NCBI GenBank assembly: GCA_963675135.1
Contig: OY776121.1
Coordinates: 64,868,265 to 64,932,264, forward strand
DNA from: Galeopsis tetrahit
Taxonomy: Eukaryota > Streptophyta > Magnoliopsida > Lamiales > Lamiaceae
DNA length: 64,000 bases
Direction of reading: 5' to 3'
This document shows positions 1-10,500 of this stretch, piece by piece; position 1 is the stretch's first letter, and each line of letters opens with the position of its first letter. The notes beneath the pieces were generated by a model that worked only from the letters and a program-made list of their open reading frames with translations, made no database searches and was not told the origin of the DNA. The translations under genes were made by a program, and so were the position numbers.

Positions 1-560
1 TCCTCAAAGAAATAAGCTAAGACCATACTCAAGAGAAATAAAGGAAAAGAGCCAAGTCATCTGAAGAAGAGCAAGCCAACCATGCTGAAAAGCAAAACTG
101 CTGATAGTGATAAGGAATGTTGTCCTATCATTGGATCAACCTTCAGAAGCCATGTCCAAGTCCTAACAAGAAGTCAAACATTGGGAAAAGTGCTGCAGAA
201 TGAAGACAAAACTGTTACATCCGTTTATTACCCAAATGAGGACATGTCACTATCAAGAATCTGTCTTCCAGTTTGAAGAACTCAAGGAAGACATTTATAG
301 CAATTTGGGGCTGCCTCTCCAACGGGCAAATCCTCCATTTTGTCTATAAATACAGAAGTGTGAAGACCATTTGAGAGCACCAAAAACACAATCCAACTAA
401 GCTCAAAGTTCTTACAAGCTAGAGTGCTTTCAAAGCTTTCAAAGACTATCTTAGTCTTCAAACACTTCATCTAAGCTGAACCCAATTGTATATCCATACA
501 CAAGCTTAGAGAGATATCCTATCCTTATACACTGATCTTCATTGTAAAGGATATCTCATT
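1..560 (+). repeat. 5' LTR (partial) of the giant-ORF retrotransposon
   Basis: Matches 7156-7715 nearly base for base. It contains TATAAATA at 345-352, a likely LTR promoter with transcription starting near 375. After 560 the copies part abruptly: here non-LTR sequence follows, while the 3' copy continues into U5-like sequence. Short ORFs inside are shadows. Confidence 0.85.
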
Positions 561-1317
561 TCTGGAGCTATCAGCAGAGTTGGGATTACTTGATCCAGGG
601 AAGTTGGACAAATAAGTCCAAAGAAGCTCATTGATTAAGGGGGAAACAAAATCAAACTTCAGCAGACTTGGTCAAGTCTACTGAAATTCAGAAACATGAC
701 CTTACCTCTTCAGGACACTTGTCTCTTGAAATTCAGGACACTTGTCCACAGTTCTTCAGGACACTTGTCCATGTAGGGTCAGATAAGTTGTCCTAGCTAT
801 CAAACCAAATCTTGGTATGATAAGCACCTATTTTTGGTGATCAATACCTATCTCGAAATCTGTCCCTTGAAATACAGTTTTCACCTTTCTGGGATTTAAT
901 TTGTCTCCCACCCAAAAGGTCACTTTCCATGCATTAAATGCCAAGATTTAACTCTTGTTTGCATTAAACTTTTTGGGACATGATCTATCTCGAAAAATCC
1001 CCAGCCTTAAACAAACATTAAAAAACCACCCACGTTTTGAATAAAACAGTTATTTCACTGTTACATTGGTTTTTGACCATTGGATCAAAAATGGACAACT
1101 CCCCTGAAATCAATCCTAGCCGTCCATTTTGGATTTCCATTTTTGTTCACCTTTGAATTGTCTCAAGACCTTACCAACTCATTGACAAACATTCTTTTTA
1201 GAATATTCACAAGTCTTAAGATACCCACAAACACTTCTTCCTCAAGTATTCGAAACCCTAACTCAAAAGTTCTTCAAACTCTCTCACTCTTCATCAAACT
1301 TTTCTCTGCAACTTTCA
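561..1317 (+). other. Leader of the giant-ORF retrotransposon
   Basis: Non-coding leader between the left LTR and the long ORF. A loose match to the initiator-tRNA primer site (TGG...TATCAG) lies at 562-573, but with extra bases, so a primer-binding site is not convincing. Short direct repeats of 'aggacacttgtc' occur at 712-771. The ATG at 1318 is preceded by a CT/AC-rich stretch. No other coding signal seen. Confidence 0.5.
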
Positions 1318-4300
1318 ATGGCCCCCAAGGTTAGACCTAAGATGCTTGTTGATTTCTCCAACAAGGATCTAGACCTAGATTTTTCCTATCTTAGCAACAA
1401 AAACAATCTTCACTTTGAACCCATAATTTCCTTTGAAAGTGAAGATCCTGAGATAACTCCAACCCTAAGGTGGTTGAGAAGGGCTGGTCTCCAAAAGTTC
1501 TTGGAAGAAAGACCAAGCTCTTGCTTGGAGAGTTACATGGCAGAATTCTTTGCCTTCCTAAAGTGGAGAGGCAAACCTGAAGATGGAGAAGTATTAACCA
1601 GGTTAGCTTACACTGCAGAAGGAGAGGAGGAGGAGAGATTCCACAGAGTAAAATTCTCCTCAGAGGATCTGGAAGGAGCCTTTGGATTGCCTTATGAGGG
1701 AAGGAATCCAGAAGTCTATGGTACTGGACATGAAGAGGAAATAGCCCAAGAATGGCTATTAGTTCCAGGCCCTCTCTCCTCAACTCAAAACAAGAAAACT
1801 CTCAAGCCAGAGTTTCTCAATCTTTTTGAGGTAGTTGCTAAGAGCCTCCTAAGCAACACTGGAAGCTTAGAGCAGGTCAGCCATCCAAGGATCAGAATCA
1901 TGGCTGCCATTATTGATGCCAGTGATAAGGGCATCCAGTTTGATTGGAGGACCTTCATCATGTCTGAAATGATGAAGGAGAAGGCTAAATTTAAGGTGAA
2001 AGCCCACAATAAGGTGGTGCTAGAAGGGAAAATCAAGTATTGCACCAGGGCAAGCTTGTTGATTGAGAGGTTTTCCCACTATTCCCAGATGCAGACCTTT
2101 GCAAAGCCCCTCCCAGCCCAAAAGATCCTATTCAGAAAGCTCAGCAAGAAAACTGAGAAAAGAAGGATGTTAATGGCCAAGCCTGCTGAAGAACAGGAGG
2201 AAGAGAAGCCTAAAATGAAAAAGAGAACAAAGGCCAGGGCTGTCAAAACAAGAAAGATGTCTCAATTGTCTTCAAAAGAAGCCTCAGGAGCATCAGCTGA
2301 GGTTGATGCAGTGGCAGAAGAAGGAGTGAGTGTGCCTTCTGACCACTCAGAAGAGTTGAGGAGGAAGTACAATGAGACTAGGCAAAAGAAGAAGGGTGAT
2401 AAGAGAATCAGGGAAGTTGTCCCTGAGAAGGAAGGAAGTGGAAGTAGCAGGGCCAGCAAGAGAAGGGCCAAACCTACTGAGAAGGTGTTGGAGTTTCAAG
2501 AAGAAAGGTCTCTTCAATTGGCTCTAAGGGAGAGCAGAGCTGAAAGCAGGGCCAAATCCATGTCAAGGACCAATTCATCTGGTTCTGGAACTCCAGAATC
2601 AAAAGTCCCTGAAGGTCAACCTATAGAGGCCAATCTCCCTGAAATTCAGTACCTTGAGCCCAACTCCCCTGAAACCAATGTCACCCCTTTCAACCAACCC
2701 ATTACCCCTGTAAATCTCACTAAGAGGTATTCTCTAGAAGGGAATGAGCAAAGAAGTGGCATTGATGTGCTTGCTGACTTAGCAGTAGATGAGACAAGAC
2801 TCCTGTCTCCCCTTGACTCATCCATGCTGAATTACTCAAAGCTCTTAGAGCATGCACTCAATGAGCCAACCCCTCTGAGTAAAGCCCCTTCAGACCCATT
2901 GCTCTCAAAAGCAACTGAAGATCCTTCTACTGCACCCAACCCTTCTGAGACCATTATCCCTGAAATCAATTTGCCTGAAGCCATGTTAGGAGAACCCAGA
3001 GCCAACTCCCCTATCACCCAAAGTCCCCATTTTAGTGGAGATGAGGAGGAGTATACTTATGAAAGTATGCTCAGAGGAGGAGCCAAGGCTACTGTGGACA
3101 GTTTGTATCCACAACTTGCTGAATTTCCAAGAATTCAGAAGGCCTTTCATGATTTGAGGATGCTTGTTGATGTGAAAGATAAATCTATGATGGAGATATC
3201 ACAAGTCATCCAAGATAAAGGTGCAAACTGGTGGCAAATAGAGGAAAACAGATTGCTACACTTTGCTGGAGTTTCAAAAACAAGATTCCTCATTGATGAG
3301 GAGATTTTTGCAAAGCTGGTGGCTGATAAGATTAAGGAGGAGAAAGAGAGAAAAGCCAAGGGAATCAAACACCCTGACAGTAGCTCTAATGATGATGATT
3401 CCCCTGATGATCCCTCTAACCCTTCAAATACCAACCCTCCTGAAACCCCTCAAGCCAACCTCCCTGAACCCCTTCAACCCAAGTCTTCTGTAGCAGATAG
3501 ACTTTCCAATCCTCCTAAAACCTATCATAGGAAAGGCTCTGTAACTTCAGAGGTGTTGACCAAGGGTGGTAACACAACCAAAGACACATCTGCCAATGAA
3601 GGTTCTTCTGAACCCAAGGCACAGCCTAAAGATGTTGAGGTTCCTGTACTAGAGGCTAGTTTGATTAAGGCCTATTCAGTGTCAGAGGTGTTGGACATTG
3701 ATCAGCCCTTAATCATTCAGGATGACTCAGTGGCTGCTGATATAAGCACTGTGATCTCCCCACAACTGCCATCTTTGAACCTTGTTGAAGGTGGAGATGC
3801 TGCAGGATTAGGAGAAGGAGTTGAAAAGGAGAGATTAGTTGAAAAATCAGAGGGAGTTGTGGATGAAAGAGAGGTAGTCATCACTAAGATAGTGAGTGTA
3901 CCACCAAATGAGGGTGGAATAAGTGAGGAAGGACAGGTTATTCTTGAAGTCAAATCTGAACTTCAAGAATCCCTTGATGAGAGGAGGCCTGATTCCTTGA
4001 GTGAGAACATCAATTATGAAGGGAGAAAAGAACAAGTTGCATATGAGAAGAAGACTGCTGATGTATCAGAGTCTTATGCAAAAGAAATTGAGGGTGATGA
4101 GTGCTTATTTCATAACTTGTTTGACTTGTCTGATGTTGCAGGTATCTCTCTTGACCAAATTTTTGCAGATGAGTTCCTCACAGATGCACCTATCCAAGTT
4201 GATACAGGCTCAGCTCAGGCCTTACTTGGAATGCAATCAGAGAAGTTGGACTCCTTGGCTCATCAAGTCCAATCTGCTCATGCTGAAACTTCAGGAGCAT

Positions 4301-5805
4301 TGAATGAGCAAGTAAGGACTCTAGCATCTGTAGAAATGAGGCTCACTGGCTCTGAAGATATTGTGCTACCAACCCTTGAGGCAAGAATCAGTGGTGTGGA
4401 ATCTGGTCTCCAAACCATCTCCACTGAAGTTCAAAGTGCCAAATCCACCATGGAAGCCATCTCAGAGGAAGTCAAGAAAGAACAAAAGCTGCTGAGAGAC
4501 AATCACAATGCTAATGTCAAAGCTCTCAGGCTAACTATCAAACAAGCTATTGGAAAGAAGACTGCACTGCAAAAGAGAAGAGCTGAAGAGCAAAGGCTAG
4601 CTATGGTCAAAGCTGCCTCAGCAAAATTTTCCCAAGAAGTGTTGGCCAACATTGCTGAAGGTGCAGTGGCCAACCTCACTGAGCTCTTAAAAGCCCAACT
4701 GGATGCATCTCTGAAAACAGCCATGGAAGAGGTTGTCCAACAAAAGATGAAGCCTGTTCTAGCTTTCCTTAGCTTGAGCAGTGATAGAATGCAGAATATA
4801 CATGATGAGAATGTATATTTGTTGGAGGAGATGAAGTCCCTAAACCAGGCCCAATCCCTGATGGCCTCAACAATGAGTGACCTCAAGCCCCAGTGTTTTG
4901 ATGCTGCCAAAAAGGGGGAAAGGGAAAGAGCAAGGGCAAAAGGTGCCTTAGTAATTGGGAGTCTAGTGAAAGGGAAGGACAAAGTCCCTGAAGGAAAGGG
5001 AAAAGAGCCAGAAATGCTGAATTTGGAAGAATTGGATGAAGAGGAGCAGTTAGCATTGGCATTGAAAAACTCAATGGCCTCAGCTCAAGAGGAAAGAGTA
5101 AGGCTACAACAAAGACCAGGTGGTGAAGTGTCAGGTTTGGACAAAGATGCTGAAGGTGTCCAAACCAGAGGAAAGATCAAGAAGGCCCAAGGAAAGAAGA
5201 GACAAATTGAGAAATTCACTGACTTTCCTAGCAGCCTTGATCTTCCACCTGAATTCAGAATTGATGAAGATGAGCCTACATCAAAGAAAGCCAAAGCTGC
5301 TGAAAAGGACAAATCTTCTGAATCTGGCAAAACTGCTGAAGGAACCAAGTCCTCTGAAGACACTAAAGAGTTATTTGCTGAAGGATTTGGATCTGAACCT
5401 AAGAAGAAGACAACTGTTCTAGCCCATGATCCATCAAAGCTGTTTCATGAAGGGTATGGCAAAGACCCTGAAACACAACAGAAACTGGCCATGATGAGGG
5501 CCCATGAGAAAATTGATCTGATGGAAGAAGCCAACAGAGCAAGAGATGAAAGGAGAGCAAACTTTCAGAAACCAAGAAGGAGAAGAGCAACTTACAGCAA
5601 GATGAAGCCTCAGCTTCTAATCCCAATGGACACCAAATATCCACACTTGGATAAATGGGTGCCAATTCAACTGAATGACACATGGGAAGAAGCCAAAAGG
5701 GAATTTGTCTATGACTATTATGTCATTGACAGATGGAATGGAGGAGATGCAAACTCTGCCTTCACTGAGTTCATGCTAGAATACTACAGAGAGTTGTATC
5801 AATAA
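1318..5805 (+). CDS. 1495-aa Athila ORF1 / plant-transposon-protein-like ORF
   Basis: A single uninterrupted reading frame from ATG 1318. The N-terminal 300 residues (for example LRWLRRAGLQKFLEERP, VKFSSEDLEGAFGLPYEG) resemble the 'putative plant transposon protein' / Athila ORF1 domain found in retroelement-borne proteins. Residues about 310-430 are very basic (KKR, RRK runs). The middle is acidic and Pro/Ser-rich with repeated 'NLPE..', 'NSPE' motifs. Residues about 960-1220 are heptad-like and probably coiled coil (SEKLDSLAHQVQSA, VEMRLTGSEDIVLPTLEARI). The C-terminus has two GF/GYG-containing repeats. No catalytic retroviral motif is present. Its role is unknown; a structural or gag-like role is possible. 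The frame stays open for 79 codons past the TAA stop. Confidence 0.8.
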   Translation: MAPKVRPKMLVDFSNKDLDLDFSYLSNKNNLHFEPIISFESEDPEITPTLRWLRRAGLQKFLEERPSSCLESYMAEFFAFLKWRGKPEDGEVLTRLAYTAEGEEEERFHRVKFSSEDLEGAFGLPYEGRNPEVYGTGHEEEIAQEWLLVPGPLSSTQNKKTLKPEFLNLFEVVAKSLLSNTGSLEQVSHPRIRIMAAIIDASDKGIQFDWRTFIMSEMMKEKAKFKVKAHNKVVLEGKIKYCTRASLLIERFSHYSQMQTFAKPLPAQKILFRKLSKKTEKRRMLMAKPAEEQEEEKPKMKKRTKARAVKTRKMSQLSSKEASGASAEVDAVAEEGVSVPSDHSEELRRKYNETRQKKKGDKRIREVVPEKEGSGSSRASKRRAKPTEKVLEFQEERSLQLALRESRAESRAKSMSRTNSSGSGTPESKVPEGQPIEANLPEIQYLEPNSPETNVTPFNQPITPVNLTKRYSLEGNEQRSGIDVLADLAVDETRLLSPLDSSMLNYSKLLEHALNEPTPLSKAPSDPLLSKATEDPSTAPNPSETIIPEINLPEAMLGEPRANSPITQSPHFSGDEEEYTYESMLRGGAKATVDSLYPQLAEFPRIQKAFHDLRMLVDVKDKSMMEISQVIQDKGANWWQIEENRLLHFAGVSKTRFLIDEEIFAKLVADKIKEEKERKAKGIKHPDSSSNDDDSPDDPSNPSNTNPPETPQANLPEPLQPKSSVADRLSNPPKTYHRKGSVTSEVLTKGGNTTKDTSANEGSSEPKAQPKDVEVPVLEASLIKAYSVSEVLDIDQPLIIQDDSVAADISTVISPQLPSLNLVEGGDAAGLGEGVEKERLVEKSEGVVDEREVVITKIVSVPPNEGGISEEGQVILEVKSELQESLDERRPDSLSENINYEGRKEQVAYEKKTADVSESYAKEIEGDECLFHNLFDLSDVAGISLDQIFADEFLTDAPIQVDTGSAQALLGMQSEKLDSLAHQVQSAHAETSGALNEQVRTLASVEMRLTGSEDIVLPTLEARISGVESGLQTISTEVQSAKSTMEAISEEVKKEQKLLRDNHNANVKALRLTIKQAIGKKTALQKRRAEEQRLAMVKAASAKFSQEVLANIAEGAVANLTELLKAQLDASLKTAMEEVVQQKMKPVLAFLSLSSDRMQNIHDENVYLLEEMKSLNQAQSLMASTMSDLKPQCFDAAKKGERERARAKGALVIGSLVKGKDKVPEGKGKEPEMLNLEELDEEEQLALALKNSMASAQEERVRLQQRPGGEVSGLDKDAEGVQTRGKIKKAQGKKRQIEKFTDFPSSLDLPPEFRIDEDEPTSKKAKAAEKDKSSESGKTAEGTKSSEDTKELFAEGFGSEPKKKTTVLAHDPSKLFHEGYGKDPETQQKLAMMRAHEKIDLMEEANRARDERRANFQKPRRRRATYSKMKPQLLIPMDTKYPHLDKWVPIQLNDTWEEAKREFVYDYYVIDRWNGGDANSAFTEFMLEYYRELYQ

Positions 5806-6045
5806 CTACTTGCAGCTGCTGACATTGCAAGATTTGAACTCACAGCTCCCAAGCCAATCATATACATGCCTCCAAAGCTTGAAGGATGGATTGACCAAGC
5901 AAGAATTCTGAGGGAATTCACTGAGATCCTCAAGCTGAACAAGATGGTTCTTGGACCTAAGGGAACCAACCAAGAAGCCATGGCACTGAAAAGAAGAGTG
6001 TGGGCACAGTATGGAATGCTGCCACCTCCTGAGGATGATCTTTGA
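5806..6045 (+). other. In-frame continuation of the giant ORF beyond its stop
   Basis: Directly after TAA at 5803-5805 the same frame is open for 79 codons to TGA at 6043-6045. It starts LLAAADIARFELTAPKP and ends AQYGMLPPPEDDL. The composition matches the upstream protein, so the stop is either a recent nonsense mutation or a read-through site (context CAA TAA CTA). Confidence 0.7.
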
Positions 6046-6479
6046 AATGGCTAAGTCTTCTGACCTTACTTGAATGATCAACTATGCTGAAATATGGTCA
6101 AGATTGCTGATGTGTTAATCTGTTTGCTCTGGTTTGTTATGAATTGCTCTGATAACAAGTTCTGTGCTCTGATGCTGAAAATATTATTTTGAATTATTGT
6201 AATGAATTGCTCTGATGTATTGATTCATGCTCTGATATGTTAATTTCAACTATCAACATGCCTGTAATGATTTTTTAATGAATGATAGTTGAACTTATTT
6301 TGAATCAAGAAACACAAAATCTCTCTATGCCTATCTTAAGACCTACTTGCAACAGAAACAGTGAATACACTAACACATTATTTTTCAGGAATATTGACCT
6401 TAGTCATGTCTTCTGAAGATACATGTAATAGGTGTAGACAAGTCACTTTTGCTTAAATTGTGTAGGTTTTGGCATCATC
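6046..6479 (+). other. 3' untranslated part of the giant-ORF retrotransposon
   Basis: AT-rich sequence with many 'tgctctgat' motifs between the end of the extended frame and the purine tract. No coding signal seen. Confidence 0.5.
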
Positions 6480-6493
6480 AAAAAGGGGGAAAT
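6480..6493 (+). promoter_or_regulatory. Polypurine tract before the 3' LTR
   Basis: Run 'aaaaagggggaaat' immediately before TGTTGGG. This is the usual place and composition of the plus-strand primer of LTR retrotransposons. Confidence 0.8.
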
Positions 6494-8290
6494 TGTTGGG
6501 AATAAAATGAGATATGTTTTGATCTAATACCAAAACCCCCTGAGACATGCCTAAGTCAATATAAATATGTTCTAAGAATGTTAGAACATATAGATTATAG
6601 GCTAGATGAGAAGTTGAAATGTTAGGTAGCTCTTAGACAAATTAGATGCACAATTTGAGGGGGAACCTATGCTTTGAAGATGATCAAGATCAAGTCCCCT
6701 CAAGGCTCAAATTCTGGAATAATCACTTAAGAGCAAGGACACTCTATGAAATCTAAGATACTCTTATCAGGAGAGTTGTCTAGAGAAGATGCTCTTATGC
6801 AAGAACAAGATTGTAAAGCTCAAAAGGACAAGTCCAATGAAGATGCTCTGGTCAGAAGAGTTGTCCAGAGAAAATATTCATATGCTCTGATCAGGAGAGT
6901 TGTCCAAAGAAGCTAGCCACATGCAAGAACAAGCTTACCTAGCTCAAAAGGACAAGACTACTCAAAAGTGTTTATCAGGAGAGTTGTCCAGAGAAGTCAA
7001 CTCTATGCATAAAGTGCTCTGATGCAAAAAGATTAAATATACTGATCAGGAAAGTTGTCCAGAAGAGTTGTCTCAGCTAAATTGATCAAGATCAAGTGCT
7101 CTGAAAGCCTGAGATCAACTATGCTGAAGAGTTTGAGACAACCAGTCCCTAAAGGTCCTCAAAGAAATAAGCTAAGACCATACTCAAGAGAAATAAAGGA
7201 AAAGAGCCAAGTCATCTGAAGAAGAGCAAGCCAACCATGCTGAAAAGCAAAACTGCTGATAGTGATAAGGAATGTTGTCCTATCATTGGATCAACCTTCA
7301 GAAGCCATGTCCAAGTCCTAACAAGAAGTCAAACATTGGGAAAAGTGCTGCAGAATGAAGACAAAACTGTTACAGCCGTTTATTACCCAAATGAGGACAT
7401 GTCACTATCAAGAATCTGTCTTCCAGTTTGAAGAACTCAAGGAAGACATTTATAGCAATTTGGGGCTGCCTCTCCAACGGGCAAATCCTCCATTTTGTCT
7501 ATAAATACAGAAGTGTGAAGACCATTTGAGAGCACCAAAAACACAATCCAACTAAGCTCAAAGTTCTTACAAGCTAGAGTGCTTTCAAAGCTTTCAAAGA
7601 CTATCTTAGTCTTCAAACACTTCATCTAAGCTGAACCCAATTGTATATCCATACACAAGCTTAGAGAGATATCCTATCCTTATACACTGATCTTCATTGT
7701 AAAGGATATCTCATTAGTTGGAACCTTACTTCAACCCTTACACCTTTCAAGAGTGAAAGTGAGAAGGTTGTAGTAGTAGAAGTGGTAGGAGCTGACTGTT
7801 GAGAGAAGAACAGTTCAGTTCTGAGTTGAGAAGAGGGTACTAGGACTCTAGACATCCTAGGGATCAATTCACCAAGGAGTGGTGTTCTTGATCAAGTGCA
7901 CCTTGGCACTATAAAACAAGTTAATTCCAAGAGTGAAGGAATTATCCTGTTAAATCAGGGAAAGTGGATGTAGGAGCTTGAGTCTCTGAACCACTATAAA
8001 CTCTTGTGTTGATTTACTTTACAAATACTTACATTCACTCAACACTGCACACAAAACTGATCTTTCAAGGATAAACATTCAAAGACTGTGCAAAACTGTT
8101 TTGGACAACTTCTCTGAAGCTTAACTGGACTGTGTTACATTGATTAAGTGATTTCCGAAATTAAAGGAGTCTAAACTTAAAGGGCCAACCACTATTCCGC
8201 ACATATAACTCCCCTAGATAGTTATTCAACTAAGTACTCAATAATACTTAGTAGTTTGATTATCTTAGAAGAGTTAATCTTCTTCAGCAG
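6494..8290 (+). repeat. 3' LTR of the giant-ORF retrotransposon
   Basis: Begins TGTTGGGAATAAAATGA after the purine tract. 7156-7715 equals the left LTR; TATAAATA lies at 7500-7507. Sequence to at least 8020 looks like U5 of copia LTRs ('gtggatgtagg...gaaccactataaac...cttgtgtt'), and the copia LTR at 28258-29248 has the same block. The end near 8290 is uncertain; the alternative is an end at 7713 (...ATCTCA). The element's repeated phrase 'gagagttgtccagag' occurs several times at 6770-7060. Confidence 0.7.
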
Positions 8291-8350
8291 AGTTGTCCAA
8301 GACAACCTTGCTGAAACTCTGGTTTGATCAAATTAGCAAAAGAATTGCAT

Positions 8351-8384
8351 ACAAGTGTATTCCCCCCCCCCCCCATACACTTGT
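8351..8384. repeat. 10-bp inverted repeat around a 13-C run
   Basis: ACAAGTGTAT at 8351-8360 and its complement at 8375-8384 flank T plus thirteen consecutive C. This is a perfect stem with a homopolymer loop. Confidence 0.9.
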
Positions 8385-8411
8385 CATATACTCCTTTCAG
8401 GACCAACAATA

Positions 8412-9009
8412 CTCCCTCCTATTCTTTTTATATGTCGTTCTAGCCATTTGCACAAATTTTAATAAAAAAAATTATACCTAAATTAACCTTATTAAATGAT
8501 TATTATCAAAATTTTGACTACGCAAATCTAATTGAGAAAGAGAAAGAATACTCTTCGTCTTCCTCAATTTTTTTTGCTGTGAAATTTAATTTCAGCCTCA
8601 TTTTACTCTAACAATTCCCTTATTTTACTCTAACAAACCCCCTCATGATAAAAATAAACTTCACCATAAAATTAAAATTAAAAAATCAAGTCATCATAAC
8701 ACAAAAAGTAGATTTAATCGATAAAAAAATAAATTAGAAAAAATAATTATTAATCAAATTACTAGAGAAAACTCACAAATTTCAATTTTATTTGATCAGA
8801 AAGAATTTTTGGAGATGTTTGGAATTGATGGCGGTATAAAAACTAAAAAGAGAGAGAAGAATGAGAGAATTAAAGAATTTGATTAGACACTGAAATTTAT
8901 TAAAAAAATGTGAGTAAATAGGGGTATCTCTGGTATTAAAAGGCAGAACGACAATTAAAATACAAAAAATAAAAAATATAGAACGAATTATAAAAAGAAT
9001 AGGAGGGAG
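8412..9009. mobile_element. Stowaway/mariner-like element, 598 bp
   Basis: Inverted ends CTCCCTCCTATTCTTTTTAT and ...AAAAAGAATAGGAGGGAG, flanked by TA on both sides (8410-8411, 9010-9011), as for Tc1/mariner-type elements. The inside is AT-rich and non-coding. Confidence 0.85.
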
Positions 9010-9718
9010 TACTTTTTAAAGTCTAATTTTTTTTAATAAAATCTCAATTGAATACACCTCCCTAAATCTAGCAAATACTTTTTTTTTTAACTAAACTATA
9101 TTCGTACTTTACATTTTGTTATCAAATTTTGTACAAACTTTTTCTTTCATATTCATACTTTTCCTTTTTAATCAAATGTATCACACACTTTTTATGTTTT
9201 ATTAATTTTAGCACATGTTTTTATCAAATTTAAAATATAAAAAAAATATTATTTAATAATTTTAAAAAATATATCTTAAATATGCTTAAATTAAAAAATT
9301 TAATTTAAAATCTACACATTTAAAAATAATTGACAATTGAAATGATCTAAAACTATTGAATTAAAAAGAGATTTACAAAATATATATAAAAAAATACAGT
9401 AATTGAAATAAATTGAACTCTCTTCTCCATTCACCAAAAGTATGATTTTTTGTTTTTTTTTTTATGACGGAGAGAGTATAATTTTTTTTTATATAATGAT
9501 TTGAGATTCTTTAAATAATTTTTATATTTTATATTTTTTAAATTCGGATAAGTTTCCTTCAAACCTAGAGAATGTTAACATATGGTAGCAAGTAACTAGG
9601 TAAAAAAAAAATATTGAAATATACTGAACTAAATTCAAAAAGTGATAATTATATAGATTAAATTAAAACGTAGCAATTTAGTGGACTAAAAAAAATTTAA
9701 TCCAAATAAGTTTCATCC
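9010..9718. other. AT-rich stretch without recognised features
   Basis: Very AT-rich with A and T runs. I see no gene, terminal repeat or structured element. Confidence 0.5.
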
Positions 9719-9894
9719 TGTGAGAATTATATTGAAGCCAAAGTCTTGTATACACTCAAGTACATGGTGTACTTGAGTGGACTTTGACTATTCAACAGTT
9801 GACCGTTGAAACAGTCAAACTTTGATTTTTTTTTTTCGATTTTTTTTTTTTTCAAAATTTTTTTTCGAATTTTATTTTGAAAAAATGTATGTTA

Positions 9895-10186
9895 CTCCCT
9901 CCGTCCCAGAATTTTGTGCATTGTTTGACAGGCACGAAAATTAAGAAAATGAAATATAGTGATGTGTATGGTAGAATTAATGAGGGGTATTATTGGTAAT
10001 TCATTGACTAAAGTGGGTGGAGATTTGACTAAAGTTATAAATTGAGTTAAGTTGTGGGCCCAAGTAAAATAAAGGAGGGGTAATATTGGTAAAAATTATG
10101 TGAGTTATTTCCTTTTTTTAGAGTGTGCAAATAATGTTGGGACGCCCGTTAAGGAAAGTGTGCAAATAATCACGAGACGGAGGGAG
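9895..10186. mobile_element. Stowaway-like MITE, 292 bp, nested
   Basis: Ends CTCCCTCCGTCCCAGA and ...CACGAGACGGAGGGAG are imperfect inverted repeats; TA flanks both sides (9893-9894, 10187-10188). No coding sequence. Confidence 0.85.
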
Positions 10187-10500
10187 TAGTATATTGAAAA
10201 GTGCATCTTTGTTTTTTAAATGAAAAGTGTATGTTACTATATTGAAAAGTGCAACATTGTTTTTAATGAAAAGTGTATGTTCTTATAACTGAAAAGTGTA
10301 TGTTATATTAATTAAAAATGTATGTTATTATAACTGAAAAGTGTAAGTTATATATTAATGAAAAGTGTATGTTATTATAATTGAAAAGTGTATGATCTAT
10401 TAATGATTATAACTGAAAAGTATATATTAATGAAAAATGTATGTTATTATAACTGAAAAGTGTATGATATTATAACTGAAAAGTGTATGTTAATATAGTT
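10187..10500 (+). repeat. Tandem array of 'ataactgaaaagtgtatgtt'
   Basis: About ten irregular copies of a 25-35 bp unit built on 'gaaaagtgtatgtta'. Related 'aaaagtgcaac' words occur in the sister MITE at 11900-12035, so the array grew inside the MITE. Confidence 0.8.

Larger units (their letters stand above)
1..8300 (+). mobile_element. Non-autonomous LTR retrotransposon with one giant ORF
   Basis: Positions 1-560 recur at 7156-7715 at a constant offset with one difference noticed (221 versus 7376), so they are the two LTRs of a young insertion; the left LTR runs off the window. A purine tract at 6480-6493 precedes a TG start at 6494. This 'catcatcaaaaaggggga...TGTTGGG' layout is typical of copia/Sirevirus-type elements. 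The interior holds only the 1318-5805 ORF; no protease, integrase, reverse transcriptase or RNase H motif was found, so it must depend on proteins of another element. The right end is not fixed and is estimated from U5-like sequence reaching about 8290. Confidence 0.8.

Noticed and set aside
82..276. 64-aa ORF repeated at 7237-7431
   Set aside because: Lies in the LTR U3 region; repetition is the LTR pair, and the frame has no domain.
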